Source: Verrucomicrobiota bacterium (GTDB lineage Bacteria > Verrucomicrobiota > Verrucomicrobiia > Opitutales > Opitutaceae). Taken from it: a stretch of 64,000 bases of DNA. Below are positions 26,301 to 35,067 of this stretch, one piece after another. The stretch spans positions 62,001 to 126,000 of the forward strand of contig JAEWKR010000119.1 of NCBI GenBank assembly GCA_023457715.1, given 5' to 3'. The translations under genes and the position numbers were made by a program. The notes under the pieces were generated by a model. That model saw only the letters and a program-made list of their open reading frames with translations. It was not told the DNA's origin and did no database searches. Positions within the stretch are counted from its first letter, which is position 1, and the number at the start of each line of letters is the position of its first letter.

Positions 26301-27466
26301 GCGCCTTCTCGGCCACCAGCCAGACCGGCGGCATCATCGAAGCGGGCGGCGCGGGCGTGATCGAGACCACGGGTCCGGTCACCCTGATGGCGTCCAACGG
26401 CGCGATCACCCTGAACGGTGCGGCCAACAAGATCGGCAACATCTCGCTGACCGCCATGGGCAACTCGACCGTGAACAACACGACCGCCACCATCCTCGGC
26501 GCCACGAATGTCACGGCCGGCGGCCTTACGGTGACCCAGTCCACCGCGACCGACATCACGCAGCGCTCTGGCACCTCGATCAACATCACCGGTGCGGGCA
26601 GCTTCACCACCACTGGCACGGGTAACATCACCCTCGCCAACGCGGGCAATCAGTTCGGCCCGGTGACGGCTGTGACGGGTTCGGGCAACATTGCCCTGAC
26701 CGAAGGCGGCACGCTCAACCTCAAGGGTGTGTCCACCGCGGGCAACCTCGTGGCCATCTCCTCGACGGGTGACATCATCGACTCCGGCACCCTCACCGTC
26801 GTCGGCAACGCTACGTTCCACGCCCCCGCCGGCAGCGTCATCCTCGATGATGCCGCCAGCAACTTCGGTGTGGTTGTCTTCGGTAACGCTACGACCGCGG
26901 TCGCCGGCAATGTCGCCGTCACCGACGCCGTTGGCGTGACCCTCGGCAGCGCGAATGTCGGCGGAGCTCTCTCCGTGACCGCCAAGACGGGCAACATCGG
27001 CCAGGTCGATGCGCTGAAGGTCTTCGGCGACGTGACCCTGTCGGCGAACACGGCCACGGCTACCCGCATCGAGCTCAACCACGCCGACAACGAGTTCGGT
27101 GGGGTTCGCTTCAATGTGGGTCATGGCGGCGCCTCCCTGCGTGAGAAGACGTCGTTCGTGTTGCTCCCGGGCAGCACGTCGGCGGCGGCTCCGATGGGCC
27201 TCCCGGCGAGCGCTGTGACGATCGTCACCGACGGCGACTTCGTGACCGCTGCTGGTGGTAGCAGCACCTTCAACGGTGACCTCACCATCCGCGCCGCTGG
27301 CACGATCATCCCGAGCGCCGGCTCCCTCCTGGTTGCGGGCACCTTCACGGTGATCTCCAGCAACACGGTGGACCTGAGCGCGCTCAGCAAGGCGGCGAAC
27401 CTGTCCAGCAAGGACCCCGTGCACAACGAGGTTCCGGCCGACAAGTACACCGCCCCGTCTCCGTAA
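23333..27466 (+). CDS. TpsA-type filamentous haemagglutinin-like exoprotein
   Basis: This is a 1377-residue secreted protein. It has a long basic signal peptide (about residues 1-33, ending near PLWALPS) and a TPS secretion domain at about 35-170. The latter contains INFNQP, an LNRIVGANPSTIDGRL segment, and the NPNGI motif in VMNPNGITV. The remainder is a very long run of short Gly/Ala/Thr/Val/Asn repeats, such as GNITL and NLTVTA, predicted to fold as a right-handed beta-helix. There are almost no cysteines. No C-terminal membrane anchor or toxin domain is visible, so it is probably released or tethered through TpsB. The start is the ATG before the basic leader; no Shine-Dalgarno sequence is clear. 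A strong terminator follows. Confidence 0.92.
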   Translation: MKNKSIARLSLRKLLLSALVAAPLATLPAPLWALPSQADLTASIASTSAGVTFELNSADKILNVASTQNISVIRWNEFGSGAMTITNGDVINFNQPTASSSLLNRIVGANPSTIDGRLNSNGILYVMNPNGITVTTNGVINAAAVGLTTVVENDLTFEGTGSLVYPTSATPTGDITLAGTASIQAASGSGNVWIVGQDIALAGTVSGGNVLVRSLNNGNVLLGAGAALTVGASASPVANLTVTTAGTGTITFAQTNNVIVNGPSVSLTTGNAAINQGTGYLQIGNTTGTLTTASGTADTVISDVRTKDTAGTITVNATGANLSIASWTGGSNLAVGATATGNLGVATNNGNITLNTTTVGGILNVISNRNILSGGTVTVTGAANLTAATGANVAFSGKAATIGVQGTGATALGDVVLNMTDAFAIGPVNAGNLTVSATKDLTQAPTGTLTVTNNTNLSSTGGNVTLSQNITTTNLTVTASNDVSHTGGTLSVATDARFTANGGNLTLGALNTGGPDNVWGTAAKKVTLGGAVAVSGNATFSAGTDLAVNANLDAAKVSLTGGNVTDGAGAIITTPSLSVVGSNSVVLDNAHALTDLLVTGAAGNITVNDAGGLTLVKGTNVAGNLSITSTGAIALGVQATDTITVGKKLALNGVGVTDATDNITVGSELDITSTGAVVINGGAGTVPADLKSSFGTVHVNAAGQAITVYEGGLLTLGNITGLSLTAYSPAGIVNSGAIAVGNVLVGAGTATAPADIVLNSATNAITGTINIMTDLQLNPGATGHYLVRDFTLVNSSSAGVFSVGNNIYNQGLTGNVSLSAVGGANLTVGELVTTGPVWLSSATGFIDADHANNTFSTVNVTSGSTSGTASSIASSQALTVNATLGNASVAGGGATGAFNFATAGTNQDLTIGQFRSYGTGTVAFNASGNVADSAAGLHIYGGTSVTADNISLTSGGNFGQLTLNTVAGNGTVTIVESGTLNLLSVKTGTGAFSATSQTGGIIEAGGAGVIETTGPVTLMASNGAITLNGAANKIGNISLTAMGNSTVNNTTATILGATNVTAGGLTVTQSTATDITQRSGTSINITGAGSFTTTGTGNITLANAGNQFGPVTAVTGSGNIALTEGGTLNLKGVSTAGNLVAISSTGDIIDSGTLTVVGNATFHAPAGSVILDDAASNFGVVVFGNATTAVAGNVAVTDAVGVTLGSANVGGALSVTAKTGNIGQVDALKVFGDVTLSANTATATRIELNHADNEFGGVRFNVGHGGASLREKTSFVLLPGSTSAAAPMGLPASAVTIVTDGDFVTAAGGSSTFNGDLTIRAAGTIIPSAGSLLVAGTFTVISSNTVDLSALSKAANLSSKDPVHNEVPADKYTAPSP

Positions 27467-27502
27467 TTCTGATAGTTGTTGACTATTAGGTAACGCCTCA
27501 AA

Positions 27503-27533
27503 GGGCGGCCGCTCACGCGGCCGCCCTTTTTTT
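27503..27533 (+). terminator. Rho-independent terminator of tpsA
   Basis: A perfect 10-base stem GGGCGGCCGC / GCGGCCGCCC with loop TCAC (27503-27526) is followed by seven T residues (27527-27533), 37 bases after the tpsA stop. Confidence 0.95.
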
Positions 27534-27571
27534 GTCTTGGGTGGTTGAGCCCGGCCCGGCTTAACACTGGT

Positions 27572-28897
27572 ATGGTTTCGCCGGCCGCTGCTTCGACTAT
27601 GATCAAGCCCGCTTCGGAGGCGCCTGCCATTGAGGTGCGGGGACTGCGCAAACTCTACCAGCGCGACGTTTCCCTCCGCGGTGCCTTTGCCCGCGGGCTG
27701 GGTTGGCGGAACGACTCGCCCGGGTCGCCCCACGGCGCCGTGGTGGCCGTCGATGACGTGTCCTTCACCGTGCGCAAGGGCGAGGCGTTTGGCATCATTG
27801 GCCGCAACGGTGCCGGCAAGAGCACCGTGCTCCAGATCGTCGCGGGGACCCTCCAGGCAACGACCGGCACGTGCCAGGTTCATGGCCGGGTCACCGCGCT
27901 CCTCGAACTGGGGTCCGGTTTCAATCCGGAGTTCACCGGCCGCGAGAATATCTATCTGGCGGGCGCCATCCTCGGTCTGAACCGTGCCGAGATGGATCGG
28001 AAGTACGATCAGATTGTGGCCTTCGCCGACATCGGCGACTTTATCGAGCAGCCGGTTAAGACCTATTCCACCGGGATGATGATGCGGGTGGCCTTCGCAG
28101 TCGCCATTTCGGTCGAGCCGGACGTCCTGATTGTCGATGAGGCATTGAGTGTCGGCGACATCCTCTTCCAGCAGAAATGCAGCCGCCGGCTCCACGAACT
28201 GATTGCCTCAGGCGTCACGCTTCTCGTGGTCACGCACGACACCGCGTTCGTGCTGAATATGTGCCAGCGGGCCCTCTGGCTTGATCGGGGACGGGTCCGC
28301 TATCTGGGCGAGGCCGGGGCGTGCGTGCGGGAATATGTGGCCGCCATGGCCGCGCTCTCCGGCAACGCGCCGGCGCCGGTGGACCGGTTTGAGGCCCTCG
28401 AGGCCGCTCAGTTGCCCTACGCGCCCGGACTGGTGCTCGAGGGCAAGGAGCGCCTGGGTGACGGGGGCGTGCGGGTGGAGCGGGCGTGGGTCCTCCACGC
28501 GGACGGCTCAGCCACCACCAGTTTCCGCACGGGCGAATGGATCAATACCCTTATCCTCATCGAAGCGACGCGCGATATCCGCGCGGTGAGCGCCGGCTGT
28601 GAACTCCGCAACCGGCACGGCCAGGTGATCTTCGCCACCGGCCTCCGGGTGGTCCAGCGTCTGATCGCCGAAATTCCCGCCGGCAAACGGTGCCTGGTTC
28701 GGATCCGCTTCCAACTCGAGATCCAGCCGGGTCAGTACACCCTGGATCTCGGATGTGGGGCCGGCTCCGATGCCGACAATACCTGGGATCGCGTGCTGAA
28801 CGCCGCTGTCGTCGAGGTGTCAACGACCCCGGAACAGGAAGTCGTCCACGGGCTGGTGCGGCTGCCGTCCGAAATCGGCGTCGGCCGCCTGGATTGA
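27572..28897 (+). CDS. wzt: Wzt-type ABC transporter ATPase with C-terminal glycan-binding domain
   Basis: This 441-residue protein has an N-terminal ATPase domain: Walker A GIIGRNGAGKST, signature YSTGMMMRVAFA and Walker B VLIVDEALSVGD. A C-terminal beta-sandwich (about residues 265-441) follows, as in Wzt proteins that recognise the modified non-reducing end of an O-antigen. With Wzm it exports lipid-linked polysaccharide across the inner membrane. The ATG at 27572 is used; ATG 27599 is also possible and a TTG at 27545 is less likely. Its Wzm partner is encoded convergently at 28950-29837, which is unusual. The C-terminal domain suggests that a terminating sugar or methyl group is added in the cytoplasm, perhaps by the methyltransferase-GT2 fusion nearby. 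Confidence 0.92.
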   Translation: MVSPAAASTMIKPASEAPAIEVRGLRKLYQRDVSLRGAFARGLGWRNDSPGSPHGAVVAVDDVSFTVRKGEAFGIIGRNGAGKSTVLQIVAGTLQATTGTCQVHGRVTALLELGSGFNPEFTGRENIYLAGAILGLNRAEMDRKYDQIVAFADIGDFIEQPVKTYSTGMMMRVAFAVAISVEPDVLIVDEALSVGDILFQQKCSRRLHELIASGVTLLVVTHDTAFVLNMCQRALWLDRGRVRYLGEAGACVREYVAAMAALSGNAPAPVDRFEALEAAQLPYAPGLVLEGKERLGDGGVRVERAWVLHADGSATTSFRTGEWINTLILIEATRDIRAVSAGCELRNRHGQVIFATGLRVVQRLIAEIPAGKRCLVRIRFQLEIQPGQYTLDLGCGAGSDADNTWDRVLNAAVVEVSTTPEQEVVHGLVRLPSEIGVGRLD

Positions 28898-28903
28898 CCC
28901 AGC

Positions 28904-28940
<37 letters not shown>

Positions 28941-28949
28941 GCTTCCCAG

Positions 28950-29837
28950 TCAGATCACCTCGGCGAACGACTTCCGCAAAAGCATGAAACAGGCGTAGCC
29001 CGCTACGAGGGACACGAGCGCGACGGCATAGACGAAGCCAAGCACCCCCCAGTCCATCGGTTGGTGCCACAAAACCACGCGACGCCCGAGGTCGAACAGC
29101 TGCAACAGTGGATTGAAGCGCAGCACCTCCCACGCGTGGGGCAAATCACGAATGCGTTGTGGGGCGAACATCACGGCGCTGGCGAACTGAAGTGCCGTCG
29201 AGATGAACGGAGTCAGTTGCGTGATGTCGCGCACGAATACGCCAATGGCTGAAAGCGCCCACCCGATGCCCAACGCGATCATCAGCAAGGGGAGGACCAA
29301 CACGGGCAGCCAGAATACGCTCCAGGACAGTCCCGCCGTACCGAAAATGCTCCCCACGATCACCAGTCCAAGACTCACGGCGAGGTGGTAAGCGGCGTCG
29401 CCGACCTTTGCCACCGGCAGGACTTCCAGGGGGAAGACCACCTTCTTCACGAAGTTCGGGTTGTTCGCGATGACCAAGGGGGCCCAGCCCAGTGTCTCCG
29501 AGAAGACGTGAAACATCGCGAGCCCGAGAAACATCGCCAGGACGAAGTCAAACTGCGTCTCGCCGGGCAGAACTCCAAAACGGCTGCCAAAAATCACGCC
29601 GAAGATGAACCAGTACAACGCGAGCATCGACAGCGGATTGACCAGCGCCCAGATCGCACCCAGCCGGCTTCCGCGGTGCCGCAGTTCGATTTCGCGCAGC
29701 GCAAACTGCCACGCCAGTTCGCGGTGTCGCCAGAGATGGCGCAGGATGTGCCAGGGATTCAGCAGCGACCAGGGAGAGGAGTGACGTGCAGCAGCCACGA
29801 TTGCCTTCTGTTGTCGCGGAGTGGGCGCCAAAGGCAA
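28950..29837 (-). CDS. wzm: Wzm-type ABC-2 permease for polysaccharide export
   Basis: This 295-residue protein has six membrane helices and the ABC-2 polysaccharide exporter pattern. An amphipathic N-terminal region (LAWQFALREIELRHRGSRLG) precedes WALVNPLSMLALYWFIFGVI, and PNFVKKVVFPLEVLPVAKV follows in the loop after helix 3. It forms the transmembrane channel for the glycan with the Wzt ATPase. It is the last gene of a minus-strand group containing the beta-propeller protein, aminotransferase and methyltransferase-GT2 fusion. Confidence 0.92.
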   Translation of the reverse strand: MPLAPTPRQQKAIVAAARHSSPWSLLNPWHILRHLWRHRELAWQFALREIELRHRGSRLGAIWALVNPLSMLALYWFIFGVIFGSRFGVLPGETQFDFVLAMFLGLAMFHVFSETLGWAPLVIANNPNFVKKVVFPLEVLPVAKVGDAAYHLAVSLGLVIVGSIFGTAGLSWSVFWLPVLVLPLLMIALGIGWALSAIGVFVRDITQLTPFISTALQFASAVMFAPQRIRDLPHAWEVLRFNPLLQLFDLGRRVVLWHQPMDWGVLGFVYAVALVSLVAGYACFMLLRKSFAEVI

Positions 29838-29884
29838 GGAGGGTTCGCAGGCGGCTGTGAGCGTGCCCCCACGCAGGCGGTGCC

Positions 29885-30847
29885 TTAGCCCGTCTGAAGC
29901 GTCGCCCGCACCTCGGCGTCACTGAGCGTCGCGATCGCGCATCGCTCATCGTCGATACCGAAACTGATCACCCAGCGTCCGTCGTGCCACGCGGCGCCTG
30001 AAACGTACACCACCTCGCCGACCGCCGGGTTGAGCTTTGGCAGCTTGCGCCGGGCCGATTCCGGAATCGCGAGGGGCAGCGGTTGCGCGGGGAGTTGCAA
30101 CGGCAGAAAGGGAGGGGTGGCGGCGAAGCGATACACGGCTGCCACATAGCGGTAACCCTGAGGGTCGTTTTCGATGGAATGACAAAACGAGACATAGCTC
30201 TCGCCCTGCCGTACCGGCGGGGATCCCCCGCGCAGCCCTCCGTTGGCCTTGGCATACCCGCCTGCATTGGCCACCGGCTGGCCGACGTCGGCGAATTCGA
30301 TGGCGCCGTGGCCGGCGAGCGACGCGGTCATCACCCGATGCGGATTCACGGAGTACACCGCGAACACATCGCCGCCATGTTCGAACAACGCCCAGTTCTT
30401 TTCCAGTTTCTGCCGCGCACCCCACAGCGTGAGTTCGCGCGGCGCACCGACGGGGCAAAGGGTCACCGGGTCGAATTCCTGGAGAAACTGCGCATTGCGT
30501 GGCTCGTGCCAGCCCGAGTTCCAGTAGACGAAGCAGCGTCCCTGGAGGCGGTATAGCCTTGGATCGGCAAACCAGGTCGTCGCCTGGGCAGGGTACAGCT
30601 CCGGCTGTTCAAAACGGATCTGATCGGAAAAAGGGACGGCCGTTCCCGCCACGACTTCGAACTCCTCGTTCAGCCGACAGAGGGCGATTCGGCGGTGCTG
30701 GTCAGGCTCCCCGACGGAACGGTACGCCAGCAGCCATCCCGCCCCGTCACGCATCAACCCCGGGTTGAAGATGCGGGTCAGCGCCGGGTCGGAGTGGGAA
30801 CTCCACTCCGCGGGCAGAAGTTCGTGATTGGAAAAAACCCGAAGCAT
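29885..30847 (-). CDS. Five-bladed beta-propeller protein, GH130-like
   Basis: This 320-residue protein has repeated beta-propeller features: FNPGLMRDGAGWLLAYRS, then WFADPRLYRLQGRCFVYWNS, then LEKNWALFEHGGDVFAVYS, and late YVSFCHSIEND. The order resembles glycoside hydrolase family 130 mannoside phosphorylases and related propeller proteins, in which an Asp in a DPR motif is catalytic; FADPRL could hold it. Some relatives act as mannosyltransferases in surface glycans. The gene lies between wzm and an aminotransferase gene on the same strand, which favours a synthesis or trimming role over catabolism. No signal peptide is visible. The family call is tentative. Confidence 0.6.
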   Translation of the reverse strand: MLRVFSNHELLPAEWSSHSDPALTRIFNPGLMRDGAGWLLAYRSVGEPDQHRRIALCRLNEEFEVVAGTAVPFSDQIRFEQPELYPAQATTWFADPRLYRLQGRCFVYWNSGWHEPRNAQFLQEFDPVTLCPVGAPRELTLWGARQKLEKNWALFEHGGDVFAVYSVNPHRVMTASLAGHGAIEFADVGQPVANAGGYAKANGGLRGGSPPVRQGESYVSFCHSIENDPQGYRYVAAVYRFAATPPFLPLQLPAQPLPLAIPESARRKLPKLNPAVGEVVYVSGAAWHDGRWVISFGIDDERCAIATLSDAEVRATLQTG

Positions 30848-30859
30848 GGAACGACGACG

Positions 30860-31990
30860 TCAGGCCGCGTAGAACTGTCGGATCACGCTGCACACTTTTT
30901 CGATTTCCGCGATGCTATGATGCGGGCTCATGGGCAGGCTGAGCACGTCCTCTGCCAGCGCCTCCGCAATCGGAAAGGCGCCCCGTCGCCACCCTGCGGC
31001 TTGGTAGGCTCCGGAGAGGTGGGGCGGAGTGGGGTAATGGACCTGCGATCCGATTCCGGCGGCGGTGAGGTGGTCCCGCAACGCCGCTCGGCGTTCGGCC
31101 CGCACGACAAACAGGTGCCACACCGGTTCAGCCCAGGGCGCTACGGTGGGCAGCACGACTCCCGGGACGTCTTTCAGCTGGGTCAGATAGACCGCCGCCA
31201 AGGCGCGGCGTCGCGCGTTCCACTCCGGCAGATGGCGGAGCTTCACCCGAAGAAACGCCGCCTGAAGTTCGCTCAATCGGGAATTATGCCCGGCCACCTC
31301 GTTCCGATACCGTTCCTTCGTCCCATAATTGCGGAGCACGCGGATTTTTTCCGCCAGGGGGCCGTCATCGGTCGTGACTGCCCCCGCATCGGCCAACGCG
31401 CCCAGGTTCTTGCTGGGATAGAAACTCACGCCCGCCGCGTGTCCGAGCGCGCCCGCCTCGCCCCAAAGCACCCCGGCTCGCGTAGGTGTGCGACACCGGG
31501 CGCCATGCGACTGGGCCGCATCCTCGATCACCCGCAGGCCGTGCGCGCCGGCGATCGCGTTGATCTCTCCCATGTTCGCAGGGTGTCCGTAGAGATGAAT
31601 GGGCAGCACGGCCCTGGTGCGTGGCGTGATGCACGCCGCCAGCCGGGCGGGATCAAGATTGAAGGTCACCGGATCCGGCTCACACGGAACGGGAGTGGCG
31701 CCCGCGTGAGTGACGGCGAGCCAGGTGGCGATGTAGCCATTCGACGGCACGATGACCTCGTCGTCCCGGCCGATCCCCTGGGCCATCAGGATGAGTTGCA
31801 TCGCCTCCAGGCCATTGGCCACGCCCACACAATGCTTCACGCCCACCGTTGCGGCGTACTCGTTTTCAAACGCCTCCAACTCCGGTCCGAGCAGGAACCA
31901 GCCCGAGTCCATCACCCGCCGGTACGCGGCATCCAGCTCGGCGCGCAGTTCCGCCGTGGCGGGCTTGAGGTCGAGAAGCGGGATTTGCAC
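30860..31990 (-). CDS. DegT/DnrJ/EryC1/StrS sugar aminotransferase
   Basis: This 376-residue PLP enzyme has VGVANGLEAMQLIL, VIEDAAQSHGA and SFYPSKNLGALADAG, where the Lys binds PLP, and ends in the C-terminal small domain typical of the family. These enzymes install an amino group on a keto nucleotide sugar; the IPLLDLKP opening resembles the FdtB/QdtB branch for 3-amino sugars. The start is a GTG at 31990, chosen because the family N-terminus begins exactly there. Upstream the sequence is the CACTTT-type repeat. The keto-sugar substrate could come from one of the SDR proteins upstream. Confidence 0.9.
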   Translation of the reverse strand: MQIPLLDLKPATAELRAELDAAYRRVMDSGWFLLGPELEAFENEYAATVGVKHCVGVANGLEAMQLILMAQGIGRDDEVIVPSNGYIATWLAVTHAGATPVPCEPDPVTFNLDPARLAACITPRTRAVLPIHLYGHPANMGEINAIAGAHGLRVIEDAAQSHGARCRTPTRAGVLWGEAGALGHAAGVSFYPSKNLGALADAGAVTTDDGPLAEKIRVLRNYGTKERYRNEVAGHNSRLSELQAAFLRVKLRHLPEWNARRRALAAVYLTQLKDVPGVVLPTVAPWAEPVWHLFVVRAERRAALRDHLTAAGIGSQVHYPTPPHLSGAYQAAGWRRGAFPIAEALAEDVLSLPMSPHHSIAEIEKVCSVIRQFYAA

Positions 31991-32079
31991 GGGAAAAGTG
32001 AAAGTGAAGGTGACGGCAAGGGATCGAGGGTTTGAAGGGCGAGTGACCGATCCCTCATTCACTCCCTCACTCCCTTTCT
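31991..32079. repeat. Inverted repeat arrays between the aminotransferase and MT-GT2 genes
   Basis: On the minus strand, after the stop at 32083-32085, comes a purine array of GGGAGTGA units (32051-32079). A pyrimidine array of CACTTTC units (31991-32014) then ends at the GTG start at 31990. The arrays are roughly complementary and flank a short unique centre. Confidence 0.88.
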
Positions 32080-32082
32080 GTC

Positions 32083-33504
32083 CTACACAAATTTCAGTTT
32101 GCGGGCGGCGAACAGCACCATCCGCAACAGGAGCCAGCCGTGGCGCCACCGCTGGATGTTCGTGGTTCCGTACGTGCGTTCCCGATACCGGATCGGCACG
32201 TCGGCGATCTTTAGATTCTGCTTCGCGGCGCCAAACAGCAGATCGAAGTCTCCAAAGGGGTCAAAGTTGCCGAAATAATCCCGATTGGCGGCGATCTGAT
32301 CGTAGTGCGCGCGGCTCAGCACTTTCGTGCCGCAGAGTGTGTCCTTCATGGACTGGCCGATCAGCCAGGAGAAGATCAGGCCGAACGCCTTGTTTGCGCA
32401 CAGATTCGCGAACTGCATCGCCTCCTGATCCATCGGGTACACGAGGCGCACGCCGTTCGCGAACTCGGCGCGTCCGCTGGCAATCACGTCGTAAAACTTC
32501 GAGAGCTCTTCCGGCGGCATGGTCAGGTCGGCGTCCAGAATCATCAGAATGTCGCCGGTCGCGACGGCAAAACCTGCCCGGACCGCATCGCCTTTCCCGC
32601 GGCCCGTCTGCTGGAGAATCTTGATCTTCCGTTCAGGGTAGGCGGCGGCGACGCGCTGGATCTCCGCCCAGGTGTGGTCCTTGGAATGGCCTTCGACGAA
32701 GATGAGTTCCGTGCCCGCGCCCAGCTCCGCGGTCCGGGTGACCGCTCCCTCGATATTGCCCGCCTCGTTGCGGGCGGGCACCACCACCGAGACGGTCAGC
32801 GGCCGGTCGCCGGCGGGCCGGCGGGGCCGGGCCACAAAGAAGATCGTCAGGCACAGCCCTTCCAGCAACGGCGCCAGCCAGCGGTTGACCAGCGTCCCAA
32901 GCCCCAGCGCGCGAAATGGCACTAGGATCCGGCTTTGGCGCGTCACCACTTCCCATTCGGCCAGGTGAAGGAGATTCGCCACATCCGATGACGCGAGCCA
33001 GCTGTTCTGCGGCTGAGGCGCTTTCAGGCCCAGTCCCCGGGCCGCTGACAGCAGCGGACGCCACAGGGTATTCTGAAAATTGATGAGCAGCCGGGTGTCT
33101 GGCCGCGCGACGTGGTGCAGCTGTTGCAGCACGCGCTGGACGTCGGCGGCGTGGTTCAGGGTGTCGGAAACCACGATCACGTCGAAACACTCGTTCAGCT
33201 CGAGGAGCTCGGCCGCTCCCACGACAAAGGTCGCTTCCGGCACGCGCTGGCGCGCCGCGGCAATCTGCACTTCGGAAAGGTCCAGGCCCGTCCTGCGGCG
33301 TGCGCGCAGCAGGCCGAGCAGTTCCCCGGATCCACAACCGACCTCGAGCACGCTCGCCGCGGCCGGGATCAGGAGATTGTAGTAATGCGCGAGCAATCGG
33401 CGGTACTGCCGCGCGCCCCAGGTATGCGTGGTCGGAGCCTGGTTGTAGAAACCGCGGACGCGATCCAGGTGTTCGCTGGCGAGGGCTGAAATCACAGGGG
33501 GCAT
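32083..33504 (-). CDS. Methyltransferase-GT2 glycosyltransferase fusion
   Basis: This 473-residue two-domain protein has an N-terminal class I methyltransferase (residues 1-225). Its SAM motif is VLEVGCGSGELLGLLRARRR with GLDLSE following. A GT2 domain (residues 236-473) begins TVSVVVPARNEAGNIEGAV and carries an ILDADLTM metal site and a VPIRYRERTYG tail. The N-domain may methylate a sugar end and the GT2 domain may add or transfer it. That combination fits chain termination recognised by Wzt, but this is inference. Domain families are clear; the overall fusion is less common. The gene is divergent from tolC. Confidence 0.85.
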   Translation of the reverse strand: MPPVISALASEHLDRVRGFYNQAPTTHTWGARQYRRLLAHYYNLLIPAAASVLEVGCGSGELLGLLRARRRTGLDLSEVQIAAARQRVPEATFVVGAAELLELNECFDVIVVSDTLNHAADVQRVLQQLHHVARPDTRLLINFQNTLWRPLLSAARGLGLKAPQPQNSWLASSDVANLLHLAEWEVVTRQSRILVPFRALGLGTLVNRWLAPLLEGLCLTIFFVARPRRPAGDRPLTVSVVVPARNEAGNIEGAVTRTAELGAGTELIFVEGHSKDHTWAEIQRVAAAYPERKIKILQQTGRGKGDAVRAGFAVATGDILMILDADLTMPPEELSKFYDVIASGRAEFANGVRLVYPMDQEAMQFANLCANKAFGLIFSWLIGQSMKDTLCGTKVLSRAHYDQIAANRDYFGNFDPFGDFDLLFGAAKQNLKIADVPIRYRERTYGTTNIQRWRHGWLLLRMVLFAARKLKFV

Positions 33505-33660
33505 GCGCTGCGGCTAGCCAAACGCCCGTCCCGCCGCGCGCAAGGACAACCCCTGCGGGGCACCGCCGATTCAGGCACGAAACGCCTCGTGGGGGGCGGG
33601 ACTTATGGATTGCAATTGCCGCGATTTTTAAGCGGTCTGACCCTCTCATTCTGTCTCTCC

Positions 33661-35067
33661 ATGCTTCTGTTCGCCCAGAGGTTTCTTCGCGCTGCGCGCG
33701 CCGTTCTCGTCACCCTCGCCGGGCTGGTTGGCAGCTGCGCGGTCCACGCCGAGACGGTCGCCGTGACCGGCACCCTGCCCGAAGATTATCTGCCGGGGTT
33801 GCGCGCGGTTCTGGAAACAGCGATGCGCCAATCGCCGCAGATGTTGCTGCGGCAGTTGGAGGTGGATCGGTCGGAGGCGCAGGTGATCATTTCGGACGCA
33901 GAACGGCTTCCGCGGCTTGGGGGCGACGTGCGGTTCAATTCGACGCGCACCGCCGCCACGCACAGTCAGGCCACGCGGGACAACGGGCTTTTCTACAGCA
34001 TCGGTGCCAACCAGGCGGTGTTCCACTGGGGCGCGATCAAGAACCGTCGGGCCATGGCGCGCATCAATCTCGCCATCGCGGAAAAGAATTACGGCGAAGC
34101 CTACCGGCTGCTCGCGGTGCAGCTGCGGCAGTCGTACCTGCAGTTGATTGCGATGAACGCGATGGTTCGGCTCCATCGCTTCACGGTCGATACCCAGCAG
34201 TCTGACCTGGCTGTCGCCCGCGAGCGGCTTGGACTCGGTTCGACCTCCGCGGCGGAGATTGCGGGCCGGGAACTTGATCTCAGCGAGGCTGAGCTGGTGC
34301 TGGAGCGCGCGCAGAACGAGCTCGACGCCGAACTGCAGCGCTTCAGCCGGCTGGCAGGTTTGCGCCCGGGTTTGACCCCCGACCAGTTGCCGGTGGACAT
34401 CCCGCTGCCCGCGTACGATCCGGCGCTCGCGGATGAAATCCTCGCGGGCTTCCTGCGCGAAGGGGGGGCGACCACGTTCGCCGCCCAGGTGGCCGAACTC
34501 AACCGCCAGCGCGCAGACCATGCCTATCGCATCGCCCGGGTTCGGTTGCTGCCGCGTTTCAATACCGGCCTCGTTCACTCCCGGGAAAGCACCACCAATG
34601 CGACCGCCACCCAGGTGGCCCAGGTTGCGATCACCCGGCAGGCCTTGGAACTGCGGGGCGACTGGGACATTTTCGACGGGTTCGCGACGCGCGGCGCGAA
34701 GCGGGACGCGCTGGCCGAGCGCCGCGGCGCGGAAAAGACCCTCGCGGTGGAGCGTGACGCGGCGATGGACGAAATGCAGCGACGGCGCCGGACCGTGAAC
34801 TACAACGCGCGCGCCCAGGACATCGCGGAGCGGCGTCTCACCGGCGCGGCCGTGATGGTCAAAGTGGCGGAGGAGGACATGAAGGTGGCAGGAACAGGTT
34901 CCGAGAGCGCTGTGCAGACCGCGCGGCGCAACCTGCTTGCCGCGCAGTACAACGCCGCGCTGGCGCGGGCGAACTTCCTCGGTGAATGGTCCGCCTTCGT
35001 TTCCCTGGCCGCGGCAGACCCCGTCGTGCAGACTCTTTCCCCCCGTTATGTCCGCCTCTCCCGGTAA
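33661..35067 (+). CDS. TolC family outer membrane efflux protein
   Basis: This 468-residue protein has a signal peptide (about residues 1-30 from ATG 33661, ending near VHAETV). Two homologous long alpha-helical repeats follow, with Ala/Gln/Glu/Arg heptads typical of OEP channels; LLVAVQL-like repeats run to the end. TolC homologues form a trimeric duct through periplasm and outer membrane. The next gene (adaptor) overlaps it by 20 bases, and permease and ATPase genes follow, forming a MacAB-TolC-like tripartite export system. An upstream GTG (33589) is less likely because it puts extra residues before the signal peptide. Confidence 0.9.
   Translation: MLLFAQRFLRAARAVLVTLAGLVGSCAVHAETVAVTGTLPEDYLPGLRAVLETAMRQSPQMLLRQLEVDRSEAQVIISDAERLPRLGGDVRFNSTRTAATHSQATRDNGLFYSIGANQAVFHWGAIKNRRAMARINLAIAEKNYGEAYRLLAVQLRQSYLQLIAMNAMVRLHRFTVDTQQSDLAVARERLGLGSTSAAEIAGRELDLSEAELVLERAQNELDAELQRFSRLAGLRPGLTPDQLPVDIPLPAYDPALADEILAGFLREGGATTFAAQVAELNRQRADHAYRIARVRLLPRFNTGLVHSRESTTNATATQVAQVAITRQALELRGDWDIFDGFATRGAKRDALAERRGAEKTLAVERDAAMDEMQRRRRTVNYNARAQDIAERRLTGAAVMVKVAEEDMKVAGTGSESAVQTARRNLLAAQYNAALARANFLGEWSAFVSLAAADPVVQTLSPRYVRLSR

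Noticed and set aside
23345..28195. Long minus-strand open frames opposite tpsA and wzt
   Set aside because: They are composed of Arg/Asp/Val-rich low-complexity sequence, have no motif, and mirror the repetitive TpsA coding sequence.
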